A stretch of 64,000 nt of DNA from Smallanthus sonchifolius (taxonomy: Eukaryota > Streptophyta > Magnoliopsida > Asterales > Asteraceae), in the NCBI GenBank assembly GCA_023525975.1, contig CM042020.1, positions 111,585,207 through 111,649,206 of the forward strand, given 5' to 3'. This document shows, in pieces, positions 12,030 to 23,367 of this stretch. Position 1 is the first letter of the stretch; each line of letters opens with the position of its first letter. The notes beneath the pieces are model-generated. The model saw only the letters and a list, made by a program, of their open reading frames with translations. It had not been told where the DNA came from and ran no database searches. The translations under genes and the position numbers were made by a program.

Positions 12030-12441
12030 TGAACCGTAATCCTTGTTTAGAATTAGTTGGGCTGCGCATTTATGTTTATGTTTTATTGGGTCAGAACTTA
12101 TTATTTGTATTTATGGGCTGGAACCTAATAGATAAGTCCAAATAGTAAGTCCAGTTTATTAGGCTTAGTTATATGTTTGATTCGTTAGAAAAGGAACGAC
12201 GTTTAGCGGTTGTGGAACCAAACGACGCAACGTTTCTTTGCAACGTTTCTACAGTATTTAACCCTCATATGTGTCGATCAAACATTTGTAATCTCTTCTT
12301 GTATTTTTTGCAACTGTTAATACAAGTTTCTGTTTGTTATTATCCCTCTCAATTTCCTCTAAATACACAGTATTGTGTTGAAAAGAATGACACCAATCAA
12401 ATAAACTAAATCAAAGCATTATGGGATCAAGAAGTCTATCA
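12030..12441 (+). mobile_element. 5' LTR of the ARID-carrying retroelement
   Basis: Begins TGAACCGTAATCC and ends AAGTCTATCA. One base later the primer site TGGTATCAGAGCC follows. A matching LTR lies at 28825-29250 with a 12-bp indel (GTGTGAGTGTTT present only in the right copy) and scattered substitutions, roughly 4 percent by eye. The element is therefore much older than the gypsy element nested inside it. The sequence just left of the LTR (AGTATAT) does not give a convincing target duplication with the right side. Confidence 0.8.
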
Positions 12442-12442
12442 G

Positions 12443-12454
12443 TGGTATCAGAGC
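12443..12454 (+). other. tRNA-Met primer-binding site
   Basis: TGGTATCAGAGC directly downstream of the LTR end at 12441 is the standard initiator tRNA-Met priming site of plant LTR retrotransposons. A damaged copy (TGGTATAAGAGC) follows the right LTR at 29252. Confidence 0.85.
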
Positions 12455-12473
12455 CACGGTGAAACAAAGTCGC

Positions 12474-13109
12474 ATGGATGATGGCGCACAACCGAGTAGG
12501 ATTAAGCCTCCAACACAGATTCCGACGCCCAATCGACTTTCCAATGAAACCCAGCGTTCAAATCGTGAACATCAGAGGGTTGGAAAGGATTTCACAGGAC
12601 TCCGTTTGGGGACTAATCAACACTCACGATAGCATATGAAACATGCCAAGAATTCGAAAGGAAAGAGAAAAAACGCTAACCCGGGAAACGATTTTTGTTT
12701 TGTTGCATCAAAGGATGTAACAGCCGTTGTTTCTACAGACCCAAAATCCAAGAAGAAAAATCGAGTTCGATGTTTCAAGTGTCACGAATATGGCCATTAC
12801 GTATCCGAATGCACAAGTAAGTTAAATAATCTTGATTACCATTACTTGGTTTCTAAAGATTACTTAACACCCAAATATTATCTTGTTATTGGCACAAATT
12901 ATAGCGCATGGGACAAGATATGGTTTGTTGATGTGTCATTCAATAATCACATGTCGGGAAGCTTGAATATGTTCACAAAATTCAAAGATGGTTTTACTAT
13001 TGAAACCAAAACTCGTGAACAAAAGGTTTTTTTATTCCCGTGGTGTTGGCGAAATTGAATTATATCTAAACGAACAGAAACGGGTGATTCCAAGTGTCCA
13101 ATATGTATC
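12474..13109 (+). pseudogene. Retroelement ORF part 1: CCHC knuckle and protease-like region
   Basis: The frame opens at ATG 12474, just after the primer site, and runs with one TAG near 12627 into the frame that reaches about 13061. It contains a zinc knuckle CFKCHEYGHYVSEC (CX2CX4HX4C), as in Gag nucleocapsid proteins. A block with WFVDVSFNNHMSGSLNMF follows and resembles the start of a copia protease, but the catalytic DS/TG is DVS. A frameshift in a T-run near 13028 moves the reading to the next frame (EIELYLNEQKRVIPSVQYVS), and the gypsy element then interrupts it at 13109. The ORF continues at 25742. It is a broken ORF, as expected for an old copy. Confidence 0.75.
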
Positions 13110-14201
13110 TGTCACACCCCCAAAATCCACTCACGGAGTTTTACCGTTAGGGGCGTGGCGTAACAGGATCTTAGTCATTAGTTACTTTGAACGACTCTAT
13201 ATGAGTTTAAGAAAAACCACTAATGTTGCTCATAGTCACGATGCAACACTAGTAATGAAAATACTGTTTTAAATGTAAGACTGCGGAAGCGAAAAGTTAA
13301 ATGAAAAGCATGCGCCAAAACAGTTGCGCCAAAAATAAACAATGCGACAATAAATAAAATAAACAGTTCTTGAGTTTGCAAAATGATAGACTTCGTATGC
13401 ATGCATGCCTTACCTTGTGCTTGTACCTTATTGACCTGAGAAAACAGGCTAAAACGTGTCAACACTAGGTTGGTGAGTTCACAGGTTTATATGTTTGTAA
13501 AGTTTACTAGAATATACCATTTTCAATTATATCATAGGTAGCTAACCTAGTACATGTTACTAAAGCGTTTCGACACCGAAGCTGACTGTTTGTATGTTTG
13601 AACTGCCTCCTACCATGACTATCGTAATCAATGGTAAATGTTTAGGTCAATGTTACACCCGTTCGACTTCCCGTCGTGTTAGCGCGACTAACGCGGGTGG
13701 GGCTTGTCAATGCCCAGTAGTACTACTCAAGATTACCTCGCTAACCCATATACTAACGGTTCGATAAGTAAGGACTTTCACGATATGTTTGCGCTTAGTA
13801 CACAAGTGATATAAAAGAAATGAATAATCTAAATGTTCGTGCCCATGTTTTCTCCCCCAAAGTTTAAAACGTAAGAAAAGGGGCCGTGAAACTCACCTTA
13901 GAGTATGTGCGAAAGTAAGCGAACTTAGAATGCTCGACGACTAACTGCCACCTATAAACACCGGTTTATAAGTGTGTGTTTGTGCAAGATAATACGAACC
14001 CTAAGTATCCAAACAATCTCATTGTTTTAAGGGTTTAGAAAAGGTTTGTAAGTTTGACCAAGTTTGACTAAGTTTGACTCGACGACCCGTTGGTGACCCG
14101 TTTAGTGATTAAATGTTTGTTTAGTATAATACTTCTATATTATGCACAAATGATCATGCTCACTTAGCAACAAAATCCTATTTGTTCTAACAAGATAGTA
14201 A

Positions 14202-14303
14202 GTTTCCAAAAATAGCAGGTTTCTATAAATAGAACGTTTCCAAAAATAGCAGGTTTCTATAAATAGAAAGTTTCCAAAAATAGCAGGTTTCTATAAATAG
14301 AAA
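14202..14303. repeat. 34-bp tandem repeat, three units, in the gypsy LTR
   Basis: Units start GTTTCCAAAAATAGCAGG and contain CTATAAATAG. The same array recurs 4,940 and 9,880 bp to the right. A short open frame over the neighbouring LTR sequence (14520-14753, and copies) is not a gene. Confidence 0.9.
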
Positions 14304-14620
14304 GTTTCGATAGATAGTAAGCATGTTCGGGTTTCACATCGTCGTTATCATATGCTTGCATGTTTCAATTCAAGTAGCACATAGCAATCATCACAACATG
14401 CAAGAATTCTATTCTACCTAACTTGTTTGACTCGGTTCCGATAAAGTTTCTATTTTTAACAACCTATGATGAGCATGCGCGTTTTATAATCATCTAGCAA
14501 GTTCACACATGTTATCATGTCATATCAGATACAAAACCATCATCAATAAGCTATAGAAATCGAAACGAGTGAGCGGTTGAAAAACTGAAAACCAAATAAA
14601 CTTTCTGTTAACAGGTGTCC

Positions 14621-14745
14621 CTCGCGCTACGCGAGAGAGGAGAGGGTTCTCCCTCGCGGTACGCGAGAAGATTAGGAACTCGCCCGGTTCACTTGTCCCT
14701 CGCGCTACGCGAGAGAATTGACCAAGGTTCCTCGCGGTACGCGAG
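14621..14745. repeat. Four iterated palindromes CTCGCGSTACGCGAG in the gypsy LTR
   Basis: Copies lie at 14621-14635 (C variant), 14653-14667 (G variant), 14699-14713 (C) and 14731-14745 (G). They alternate C, G, C, G at the centre, with start-to-start spacings of 32, 46 and 32 bp. Each can fold as a hairpin or serve as a twofold-symmetric binding site. The set recurs in the other two LTR copies. Confidence 0.9.
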
Positions 14746-15895
14746 AGGTCCAAAAATACAGCAAATTAAATTAAACATTAGGGTTTAGCCGTTTCTCATG
14801 CAATCCAACGATTTCATCAGTACAAGTTCTCAACTTTTATCATGTTCTACACCATTATAACATTACTAGTTTCATTATTCAACAATTAATCAATCAAATA
14901 ACACTAGGGTTTAGCAAAACATCATAAATCCACAATTATCATCAAATACCAATCAAGCTTGCAACTTTATTATGAAAATCATCATGTTTGGATGGATCTA
15001 GGGTCTGATCTAACTGTAAGAATCAAAAAGTATTCAAATCGGTTGAAACAACTTACGTGTGGATGTTAGAAACGCAAAGAGGATTCCGAATACGCGTTTA
15101 GTTCCAAGATTGAAGCTTGAATGAGCGATCCTTGCTTGGTTGCAGGTTTGAAATCGTGAGAGAGGGTGAGAGAGAGAGAGAGACAGCGAGATTTGAGAGA
15201 GAGAGATAGATTAGGTTGAATATTTTATAAAAATCTTTTTATAACATTTGTACGGGCTTCTACTATGGGTTTGGGTAATTACGGGATTTTAATTTAACTT
15301 TAACTAATTAACAATTAAAACCCTTCTACTAATTATTTTTATAAAACTCATACTTTATAAAAATAGCAGATAATTTAACTGTCCGGTAAATCTACGCGGT
15401 TAAACGAACGTTCACGTATTTCACAGATAATTCACGTAGCACGTAAAAACACATAATTTATATAAACTATAAATTATTTATTGCTTGAACTGTTATTAAT
15501 TAATTATCACCAACGTTCCGGGTTCGACTCGTGTGTGATCCGGTAATTCTACGGTCTACCGATGCGTGAGTGTTTGTGTGAAACTGACGCATCTAATCAA
15601 TCCTAATTAAATGTGATGCATGCGTGACTGTTCGAGGTAACTGAGTTTGAATGCATAACTGTTTGAGATAACGTGTTTGAGTTAACGGAGTTAACCTGAA
15701 AATGCCAGATGTCACATCATCCCCTTGTTGAAAGAATTTTCGTCCCGAAAATTAAGCGAAGTCAGTAACGTCTGAAACAAAAGTTTGGGTTTCGTTAAAC
15801 GTCTGAAACAAAAGTTTGGGTTTCGTTAAACGTCTGAAACAAAAGTTTGGGTTTGTCACATCATCCCCTTGTTGAAATGAATTTCGTCTCGAAAT

Positions 15896-18427
15896 TTAGT
15901 TAGTACCTTCCGTGCTTGCCGTTGAATGTTTGAACAGGTGAGGATACTTTTTCATCATCTGATCCTCGCGTTCCCACGTGAACTCCGGTCCACGCTTCGA
16001 GTTCCAGCGAACTCTGACAATAGGTATCTTACTGCGCTTGAGATTTTTGACCTCTCTGTCCATGATCTCAACTGGTTCCTCAATAAAACGTAGTTGTTCA
16101 TCAATTTCCAACTCCTCGAGTGGAACTACAAGTGTCTCATCTGATAAGCACTTCTTTAGGTTTGAGACATGAAAAACATTATGCACTCCATTGAGTGTAT
16201 CTGGTAGATTCAGCTGATATGCTACTGGACCAATCCTTTTCTCTATCTCGAACGGTCCAACGTAACGCGGGTTTAGCTTTCCTCGTTTCCCAAAACGAAT
16301 TACACCTTTCCACGGTGAGACCTTTAATAAAACTTTGTCGCCCACTTGGAATTCTAGCGGTTTTCTGCGTTTGTCTGCATAACTCTTTTGACGGTCACGA
16401 GCTGCCGCCATACGGTTTCGAATTTGCACTATTTTCTCTGAGGTTTCGTGCACAAGTTCAGGACCAGTAAGTTGACTATCTCCAACTTCAGCCCAACAAA
16501 GTGGTGATCTACACTTTCGTCCGTACAAAGCCTCGAACGGTGCGGCTTTGATGCTAGTATGATAGCTGTTATTGTAAGAGAATTCCACTAAAGGCAAGTG
16601 AGTCTCCCAGCTATTACCAAAATCGATTACGCAAGCCCTTAACATGTCTTCTAGAGTTTGAATGGTACGCTCACTCTGGCCATCTGTTTGAGGATGATAC
16701 GATGTACTCATGTCCAGGCGCGTGCCTAGAGCTTTCTGTAACGATTGCCAGAAATGTGAGGTGAATCGGGCGTCTCTATCAGAAATGATGGAGATTGGCA
16801 CTCCATGTCGGGATAATACTTCTTTAAAATAGAGGCGGGTTAACTTTTCCATTTTGTCAGTCTCTTTAATAGCAAGGAAATGAGCGGATTTGGTTAGACG
16901 ATCCACTATCACCCAGATTGTGTCACATCCAGTAGGGGTTCGGGGTAATTTGGTTATGAAATCCATGGAAATCTGTTCCCATTTCCACATTGGTATTTCC
17001 GGTTGTTGGAGTAATCCGGATGGCTTTTGGTATTCCACCTTAACTTTGGAACAAGTTAGGCACTTGCTCACGTAGGTGGCTATGTCGGCTTTCATGTTCG
17101 GCCACCAATATAAAACCTTGAGATCGTGATACATCTTGTCGGATCCCGGATGAATAGAGTATCGGGATTTGTGAGCTTCATCCATGACTAGATCCCTTAG
17201 GTTTCCATATACTGGTATCCATATTAGTTCTGCAAAATAACGAATACCATCTGTTTTAACCTCAAGTTGTTTCTCCATACCACGAGTGGATTCCAACGAT
17301 AAGTTCTCCTCTTTTAAAGCTTCGAGTTGGGCATTACGGATTTGTTCGGGTAACCCTGTATGGATAGTGAGTTGTAATGCTCTAACCCGTCGGGGTTTAG
17401 TTTCTTTTCTGCTTAAGGCATCGGCTACCACATTAGCTTTGCCCGGATGGTACTTGATTGCACAATCATAATCGTTTAATAACTCGATCCAACGACGTTG
17501 ACGCATGTTCAACTCTTTCTGCTCAAAAATATACTGAAGACTCTTGTGATCGGTGTAGATGGTGCACTTGGTACCGTACAAGTAATTTCTCCATATCTTG
17601 AGCGCAAACACCACGGCTCCTAACTCCAAATCGTGAGTCGTGTAGTTCTTTTCGTGGATTTTTAACTGTCGAGAAGAGTATGCGATAACCTTGTCACGTT
17701 GCATCAGCACACAACCGAGACCTTGGATGGAGGCATCGCAATACACCACGAAGTCATCCGTTCCCTCTGGTAGAGATAGGATAGGTGCGCTACATAGTTT
17801 CTGCTTCAGTAGCTGGAATGCTGATTCTTGAGTCCCACTCCGGTTATAGGGTTTATCTTTTTGGGTTAAGGAGGTGAGGGGTTGGGCAATCTTTGAGAAT
17901 CCCTCGATAAAACGACGGTAGTATCCGGCCAATCCTAGGAATTGCCGAACTTCGGTTGGAGTTGTTGGTGCTGCCCAATTCTTAATAGCTTCCACTTTGG
18001 CTGGATCGACATGTATTCATTTATCATTGATCACATGTCCTAGAAATTGAACCTCGCGAATCCAAAAATCGCATTTGGAAAACTTCGCGTACAGCTGCTC
18101 CTGTTTCAGTAGTTCAAGGATCAAACGCAGATGCTCCTCATGCTCTTCCTGACTCTTAGAATATATGAGGATATCGTCAATAAAAACAATGACGAATTGG
18201 TCCAGATAGGGTTTACACACACGGTTCATGAGGTCCATGAACACCGCGGGTGCGTTGGTTAATCCAAATGGCATGACCAAAAATTCGAAATGGCCGTACC
18301 GAGTTCTGAATGCAGTCTTGGATATATCCTCATCTCGAACTCTCAGCTGATGATATCCAGACCTTAAATCGATTTTTGAGTAGAAACTTGACCCTTGAAG
18401 TTGGTCGAATAAATCGTCAATACGGGG
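15896..18427 (-). pseudogene. Ty3/gypsy pol fragment, copy 1 (RT-RNase H-IN-chromodomain)
   Basis: The minus-strand polyprotein fragment starts within reverse transcriptase (IPRIDDLFDQLQG; catalytic FIDD in IVFIDDILIYS). It continues through the RT/RNase H connection (RQFLGLAGYYRRF), RNase H (VYCDASIQGLGCVLMQ, YTDHKSLQYIF) and integrase with an HHCC zinc region (CLTCSKVK) and acidic residues in SMDFITKLP, ISDRDARF and the E of QTLEDM. It ends in a chromodomain-like segment (EPVEIMDREVKNL, VRWNSKRGPEFTWE), which points to a chromovirus, perhaps the Tekay lineage. A TGA at 18017-18019 interrupts the frame between RT and the rest, and the 5' part is deleted. The copy is therefore not functional. 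Confidence 0.9.
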
Positions 18428-20800
18428 TATATGTTTGTAAAGTTTACTAGAATATACCATTTTCAATTATATCATAGGTAGCTAACCTAGTACATGTTAC
18501 TAAAGCGTTTCGACACCGAAGCTGACTGTTTGTATGTTTGAACTGCCTCCTACCATGACTATCGTAATCAATGGTAAATGTTTAGGTCAATGTTACACCC
18601 GTTCGACTTCCCGTCGTGTTAGCGCGACTAACGCGGGTGGGGCTTGTCAATGCCCAGTAGTACTACTCAAGATTACCTCGCTAACCCATATACTAACGGT
18701 TCGATAAGTAAGGACTTTCACGATATGTTTGCGCTTAGTACACAAGTGATATAAAAGAAATGAATAATCTAAATGTTCGTGCCCATGTTTTCTCCCCCAA
18801 AGTTTAAAACGTAAGAAAAGGGGCCGTGAAACTCACCTTAGAGTATGTGCGAAAGTAAGCGAACTTAGAATGCTCGACGACTAACTGCCACCTATAAACA
18901 CCGGTTTATAAGTGTGTGTTTGTGCAAGATAATACGAACCCTAAGTATCCAAACAATCTCATTGTTTTAAGGGTTTAGAAAAGGTTTGTAAGTTTGACCA
19001 AGTTTGACTAAGTTTGACTCGACGACCCGTTGGTGACCCGTTTAGTGATTAAATGTTTGTTTAGTATAATACTTCTATATTATGCACAAATGATCATGCT
19101 CACTTAGCAACAAAATCCTATTTGTTCTAACAAGATAGTAAGTTTCCAAAAATAGCAGGTTTCTATAAATAGAACGTTTCCAAAAATAGCAGGTTTCTAT
19201 AAATAGAAAGTTTCCAAAAATAGCAGGTTTCTATAAATAGAAAGTTTCGATAGATAGTAAGCATGTTCGGGTTTCACATCGTCGTTATCATATGCTTGCA
19301 TGTTTCAATTCAAGTAGCACATAGCAATCATCACAACATGCAAGAATTCTATTCTACCTAACTTGTTTGACTCGGTTCCGATAAAGTTTCTATTTTTAAC
19401 AACCTATGATGAGCATGCGCGTTTTATAATCATCTAGCAAGTTCACACATGTTATCATGTCATATCAGATACAAAACCATCATCAATAAGCTATAGAAAT
19501 CGAAACGAGTGAGCGGTTGAAAAACTGAAAACCAAATAAACTTTCTGTTAACAGGTGTCCCTCGCGCTACGCGAGAGAGGAGAGGGTTCTCCCTCGCGGT
19601 ACGCGAGAAGATTAGGAACTCGCCCGGTTCACTTGTCCCTCGCGCTACGCGAGAGAATTGACCAAGGTTCCTCGCGGTACGCGAGAGGTCCAAAAATACA
19701 GCAAATTAAATTAAACATTAGGGTTTAGCCGTTTCTCATGCAATCCAACGATTTCATCAGTACAAGTTCTCAACTTTTATCATGTTCTACACCATTATAA
19801 CATTACTAGTTTCATTATTCAACAATTAATCAATCAAATAACACTAGGGTTTAGCAAAACATCATAAATCCACAATTATCATCAAATACCAATCAAGCTT
19901 GCAACTTTATTATGAAAATCATCATGTTTGGATGGATCTAGGGTCTGATCTAACTGTAAGAATCAAAAAGTATTCAAATCGGTTGAAACAACTTACGTGT
20001 GGATGTTAGAAACGCAAAGAGGATTCCGAATACGCGTTTAGTTCCAAGATTGAAGCTTGAATGAGCGATCCTTGCTTGGTTGCAGGTTTGAAATCGTGAG
20101 AGAGGGTGAGAGAGAGAGAGAGACAGCGAGATTTGAGAGAGAGAGATAGATTAGGTTGAATATTTTATAAAAATCTTTTTATAACATTTGTACGGGCTTC
20201 TACTATGGGTTTGGGTAATTACGGGATTTTAATTTAACTTTAACTAATTAACAATTAAAACCCTTCTACTAATTATTTTTATAAAACTCATACTTTATAA
20301 AAATAGCAGATAATTTAACTGTCCGGTAAATCTACGCGGTTAAACGAACGTTCACGTATTTCACAGATAATTCACGTAGCACGTAAAAACACATAATTTA
20401 TATAAACTATAAATTATTTATTGCTTGAACTGTTATTAATTAATTATCACCAACGTTCCGGGTTCGACTCGTGTGTGATCCGGTAATTCTACGGTCTACC
20501 GATGCGTGAGTGTTTGTGTGAAACTGACGCATCTAATCAATCCTAATTAAATGTGATGCATGCGTGACTGTTCGAGGTAACTGAGTTTGAATGCATAACT
20601 GTTTGAGATAACGTGTTTGAGTTAACGGAGTTAACCTGAAAATGCCAGATGTCACATCATCCCCTTGTTGAAAGAATTTTCGTCCCGAAAATTAAGCGAA
20701 GTCAGTAACGTCTGAAACAAAAGTTTGGGTTTCGTTAAACGTCTGAAACAAAAGTTTGGGTTTCGTTAAACGTCTGAAACAAAAGTTTGGGTTTGTCACA
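18428..20800 (-). repeat. Truncated gypsy LTR, middle copy
   Basis: Corresponds to 13488-15860 shifted by 4,940 bp and appears identical to it. The join with the RT fragment lies at 18428-18430, where TAT is shared by both partners, a microhomology typical of end joining. The missing 378 bp are the 3' end of the LTR in element sense. Confidence 0.9.
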
Positions 20801-20835
20801 TCATCCCCTTGTTGAAATGAATTTCGTCTCGAAAT

Positions 20836-23367
20836 TTAGTTAGTACCTTCCGTGCTTGCCGTTGAATGTTTGAACAGGTGAGGATACTTTTTCATCATCT
20901 GATCCTCGCGTTCCCACGTGAACTCCGGTCCACGCTTCGAGTTCCAGCGAACTCTGACAATAGGTATCTTACTGCGCTTGAGATTTTTGACCTCTCTGTC
21001 CATGATCTCAACTGGTTCCTCAATAAAACGTAGTTGTTCATCAATTTCCAACTCCTCGAGTGGAACTACAAGTGTCTCATCTGATAAGCACTTCTTTAGG
21101 TTTGAGACATGAAAAACATTATGCACTCCATTGAGTGTATCTGGTAGATTCAGCTGATATGCTACTGGACCAATCCTTTTCTCTATCTCGAACGGTCCAA
21201 CGTAACGCGGGTTTAGCTTTCCTCGTTTCCCAAAACGAATTACACCTTTCCACGGTGAGACCTTTAATAAAACTTTGTCGCCCACTTGGAATTCTAGCGG
21301 TTTTCTGCGTTTGTCTGCATAACTCTTTTGACGGTCACGAGCTGCCGCCATACGGTTTCGAATTTGCACTATTTTCTCTGAGGTTTCGTGCACAAGTTCA
21401 GGACCAGTAAGTTGACTATCTCCAACTTCAGCCCAACAAAGTGGTGATCTACACTTTCGTCCGTACAAAGCCTCGAACGGTGCGGCTTTGATGCTAGTAT
21501 GATAGCTGTTATTGTAAGAGAATTCCACTAAAGGCAAGTGAGTCTCCCAGCTATTACCAAAATCGATTACGCAAGCCCTTAACATGTCTTCTAGAGTTTG
21601 AATGGTACGCTCACTCTGGCCATCTGTTTGAGGATGATACGATGTACTCATGTCCAGGCGCGTGCCTAGAGCTTTCTGTAACGATTGCCAGAAATGTGAG
21701 GTGAATCGGGCGTCTCTATCAGAAATGATGGAGATTGGCACTCCATGTCGGGATAATACTTCTTTAAAATAGAGGCGGGTTAACTTTTCCATTTTGTCAG
21801 TCTCTTTAATAGCAAGGAAATGAGCGGATTTGGTTAGACGATCCACTATCACCCAGATTGTGTCACATCCAGTAGGGGTTCGGGGTAATTTGGTTATGAA
21901 ATCCATGGAAATCTGTTCCCATTTCCACATTGGTATTTCCGGTTGTTGGAGTAATCCGGATGGCTTTTGGTATTCCACCTTAACTTTGGAACAAGTTAGG
22001 CACTTGCTCACGTAGGTGGCTATGTCGGCTTTCATGTTCGGCCACCAATATAAAACCTTGAGATCGTGATACATCTTGTCGGATCCCGGATGAATAGAGT
22101 ATCGGGATTTGTGAGCTTCATCCATGACTAGATCCCTTAGGTTTCCATATACTGGTATCCATATTAGTTCTGCAAAATAACGAATACCATCTGTTTTAAC
22201 CTCAAGTTGTTTCTCCATACCACGAGTGGATTCCAACGATAAGTTCTCCTCTTTTAAAGCTTCGAGTTGGGCATTACGGATTTGTTCGGGTAACCCTGTA
22301 TGGATAGTGAGTTGTAATGCTCTAACCCGTCGGGGTTTAGTTTCTTTTCTGCTTAAGGCATCGGCTACCACATTAGCTTTGCCCGGATGGTACTTGATTG
22401 CACAATCATAATCGTTTAATAACTCGATCCAACGACGTTGACGCATGTTCAACTCTTTCTGCTCAAAAATATACTGAAGACTCTTGTGATCGGTGTAGAT
22501 GGTGCACTTGGTACCGTACAAGTAATTTCTCCATATCTTGAGCGCAAACACCACGGCTCCTAACTCCAAATCGTGAGTCGTGTAGTTCTTTTCGTGGATT
22601 TTTAACTGTCGAGAAGAGTATGCGATAACCTTGTCACGTTGCATCAGCACACAACCGAGACCTTGGATGGAGGCATCGCAATACACCACGAAGTCATCCG
22701 TTCCCTCTGGTAGAGATAGGATAGGTGCGCTACATAGTTTCTGCTTCAGTAGCTGGAATGCTGATTCTTGAGTCCCACTCCGGTTATAGGGTTTATCTTT
22801 TTGGGTTAAGGAGGTGAGGGGTTGGGCAATCTTTGAGAATCCCTCGATAAAACGACGGTAGTATCCGGCCAATCCTAGGAATTGCCGAACTTCGGTTGGA
22901 GTTGTTGGTGCTGCCCAATTCTTAATAGCTTCCACTTTGGCTGGATCGACATGTATTCATTTATCATTGATCACATGTCCTAGAAATTGAACCTCGCGAA
23001 TCCAAAAATCGCATTTGGAAAACTTCGCGTACAGCTGCTCCTGTTTCAGTAGTTCAAGGATCAAACGCAGATGCTCCTCATGCTCTTCCTGACTCTTAGA
23101 ATATATGAGGATATCGTCAATAAAAACAATGACGAATTGGTCCAGATAGGGTTTACACACACGGTTCATGAGGTCCATGAACACCGCGGGTGCGTTGGTT
23201 AATCCAAATGGCATGACCAAAAATTCGAAATGGCCGTACCGAGTTCTGAATGCAGTCTTGGATATATCCTCATCTCGAACTCTCAGCTGATGATATCCAG
23301 ACCTTAAATCGATTTTTGAGTAGAAACTTGACCCTTGAAGTTGGTCGAATAAATCGTCAATACGGGG
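20836..23367 (-). pseudogene. Ty3/gypsy pol fragment, copy 2
   Basis: The translation is identical to copy 1 at 15896-18427, including the same premature TGA (22957-22959) and the same truncated RT start. The mutations therefore came before the duplication. The order of domains is as in copy 1. Confidence 0.9.

Larger units (their letters stand above)
13110..15860 (-). repeat. Full-length gypsy LTR (3' LTR)
   Basis: 2,751 bp, reading TGTGACAAACCC...GGTGTGACA on the minus strand. It alone keeps the 378 bp at 13110-13487 that the other two copies lack. Internal features are three 34-bp tandem units at 14202-14303, four 15-bp palindromes at 14621-14745, a GA-rich microsatellite near 15160-15205, and three 31-bp units at 15769-15860 that run to the LTR end. 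Confidence 0.9.

Noticed and set aside
14621..14745. Regularly spaced palindromic repeats resembling a CRISPR array
   Set aside because: They lie inside a plant LTR, number only four, have unequal 17-31-bp gaps that are LTR sequence, and recur in each LTR copy.
14520..14753. 77-codon frame repeated three times (SRTARNLGQFSRVARG)
   Set aside because: It is the translation of the LTR palindromes and not a gene.
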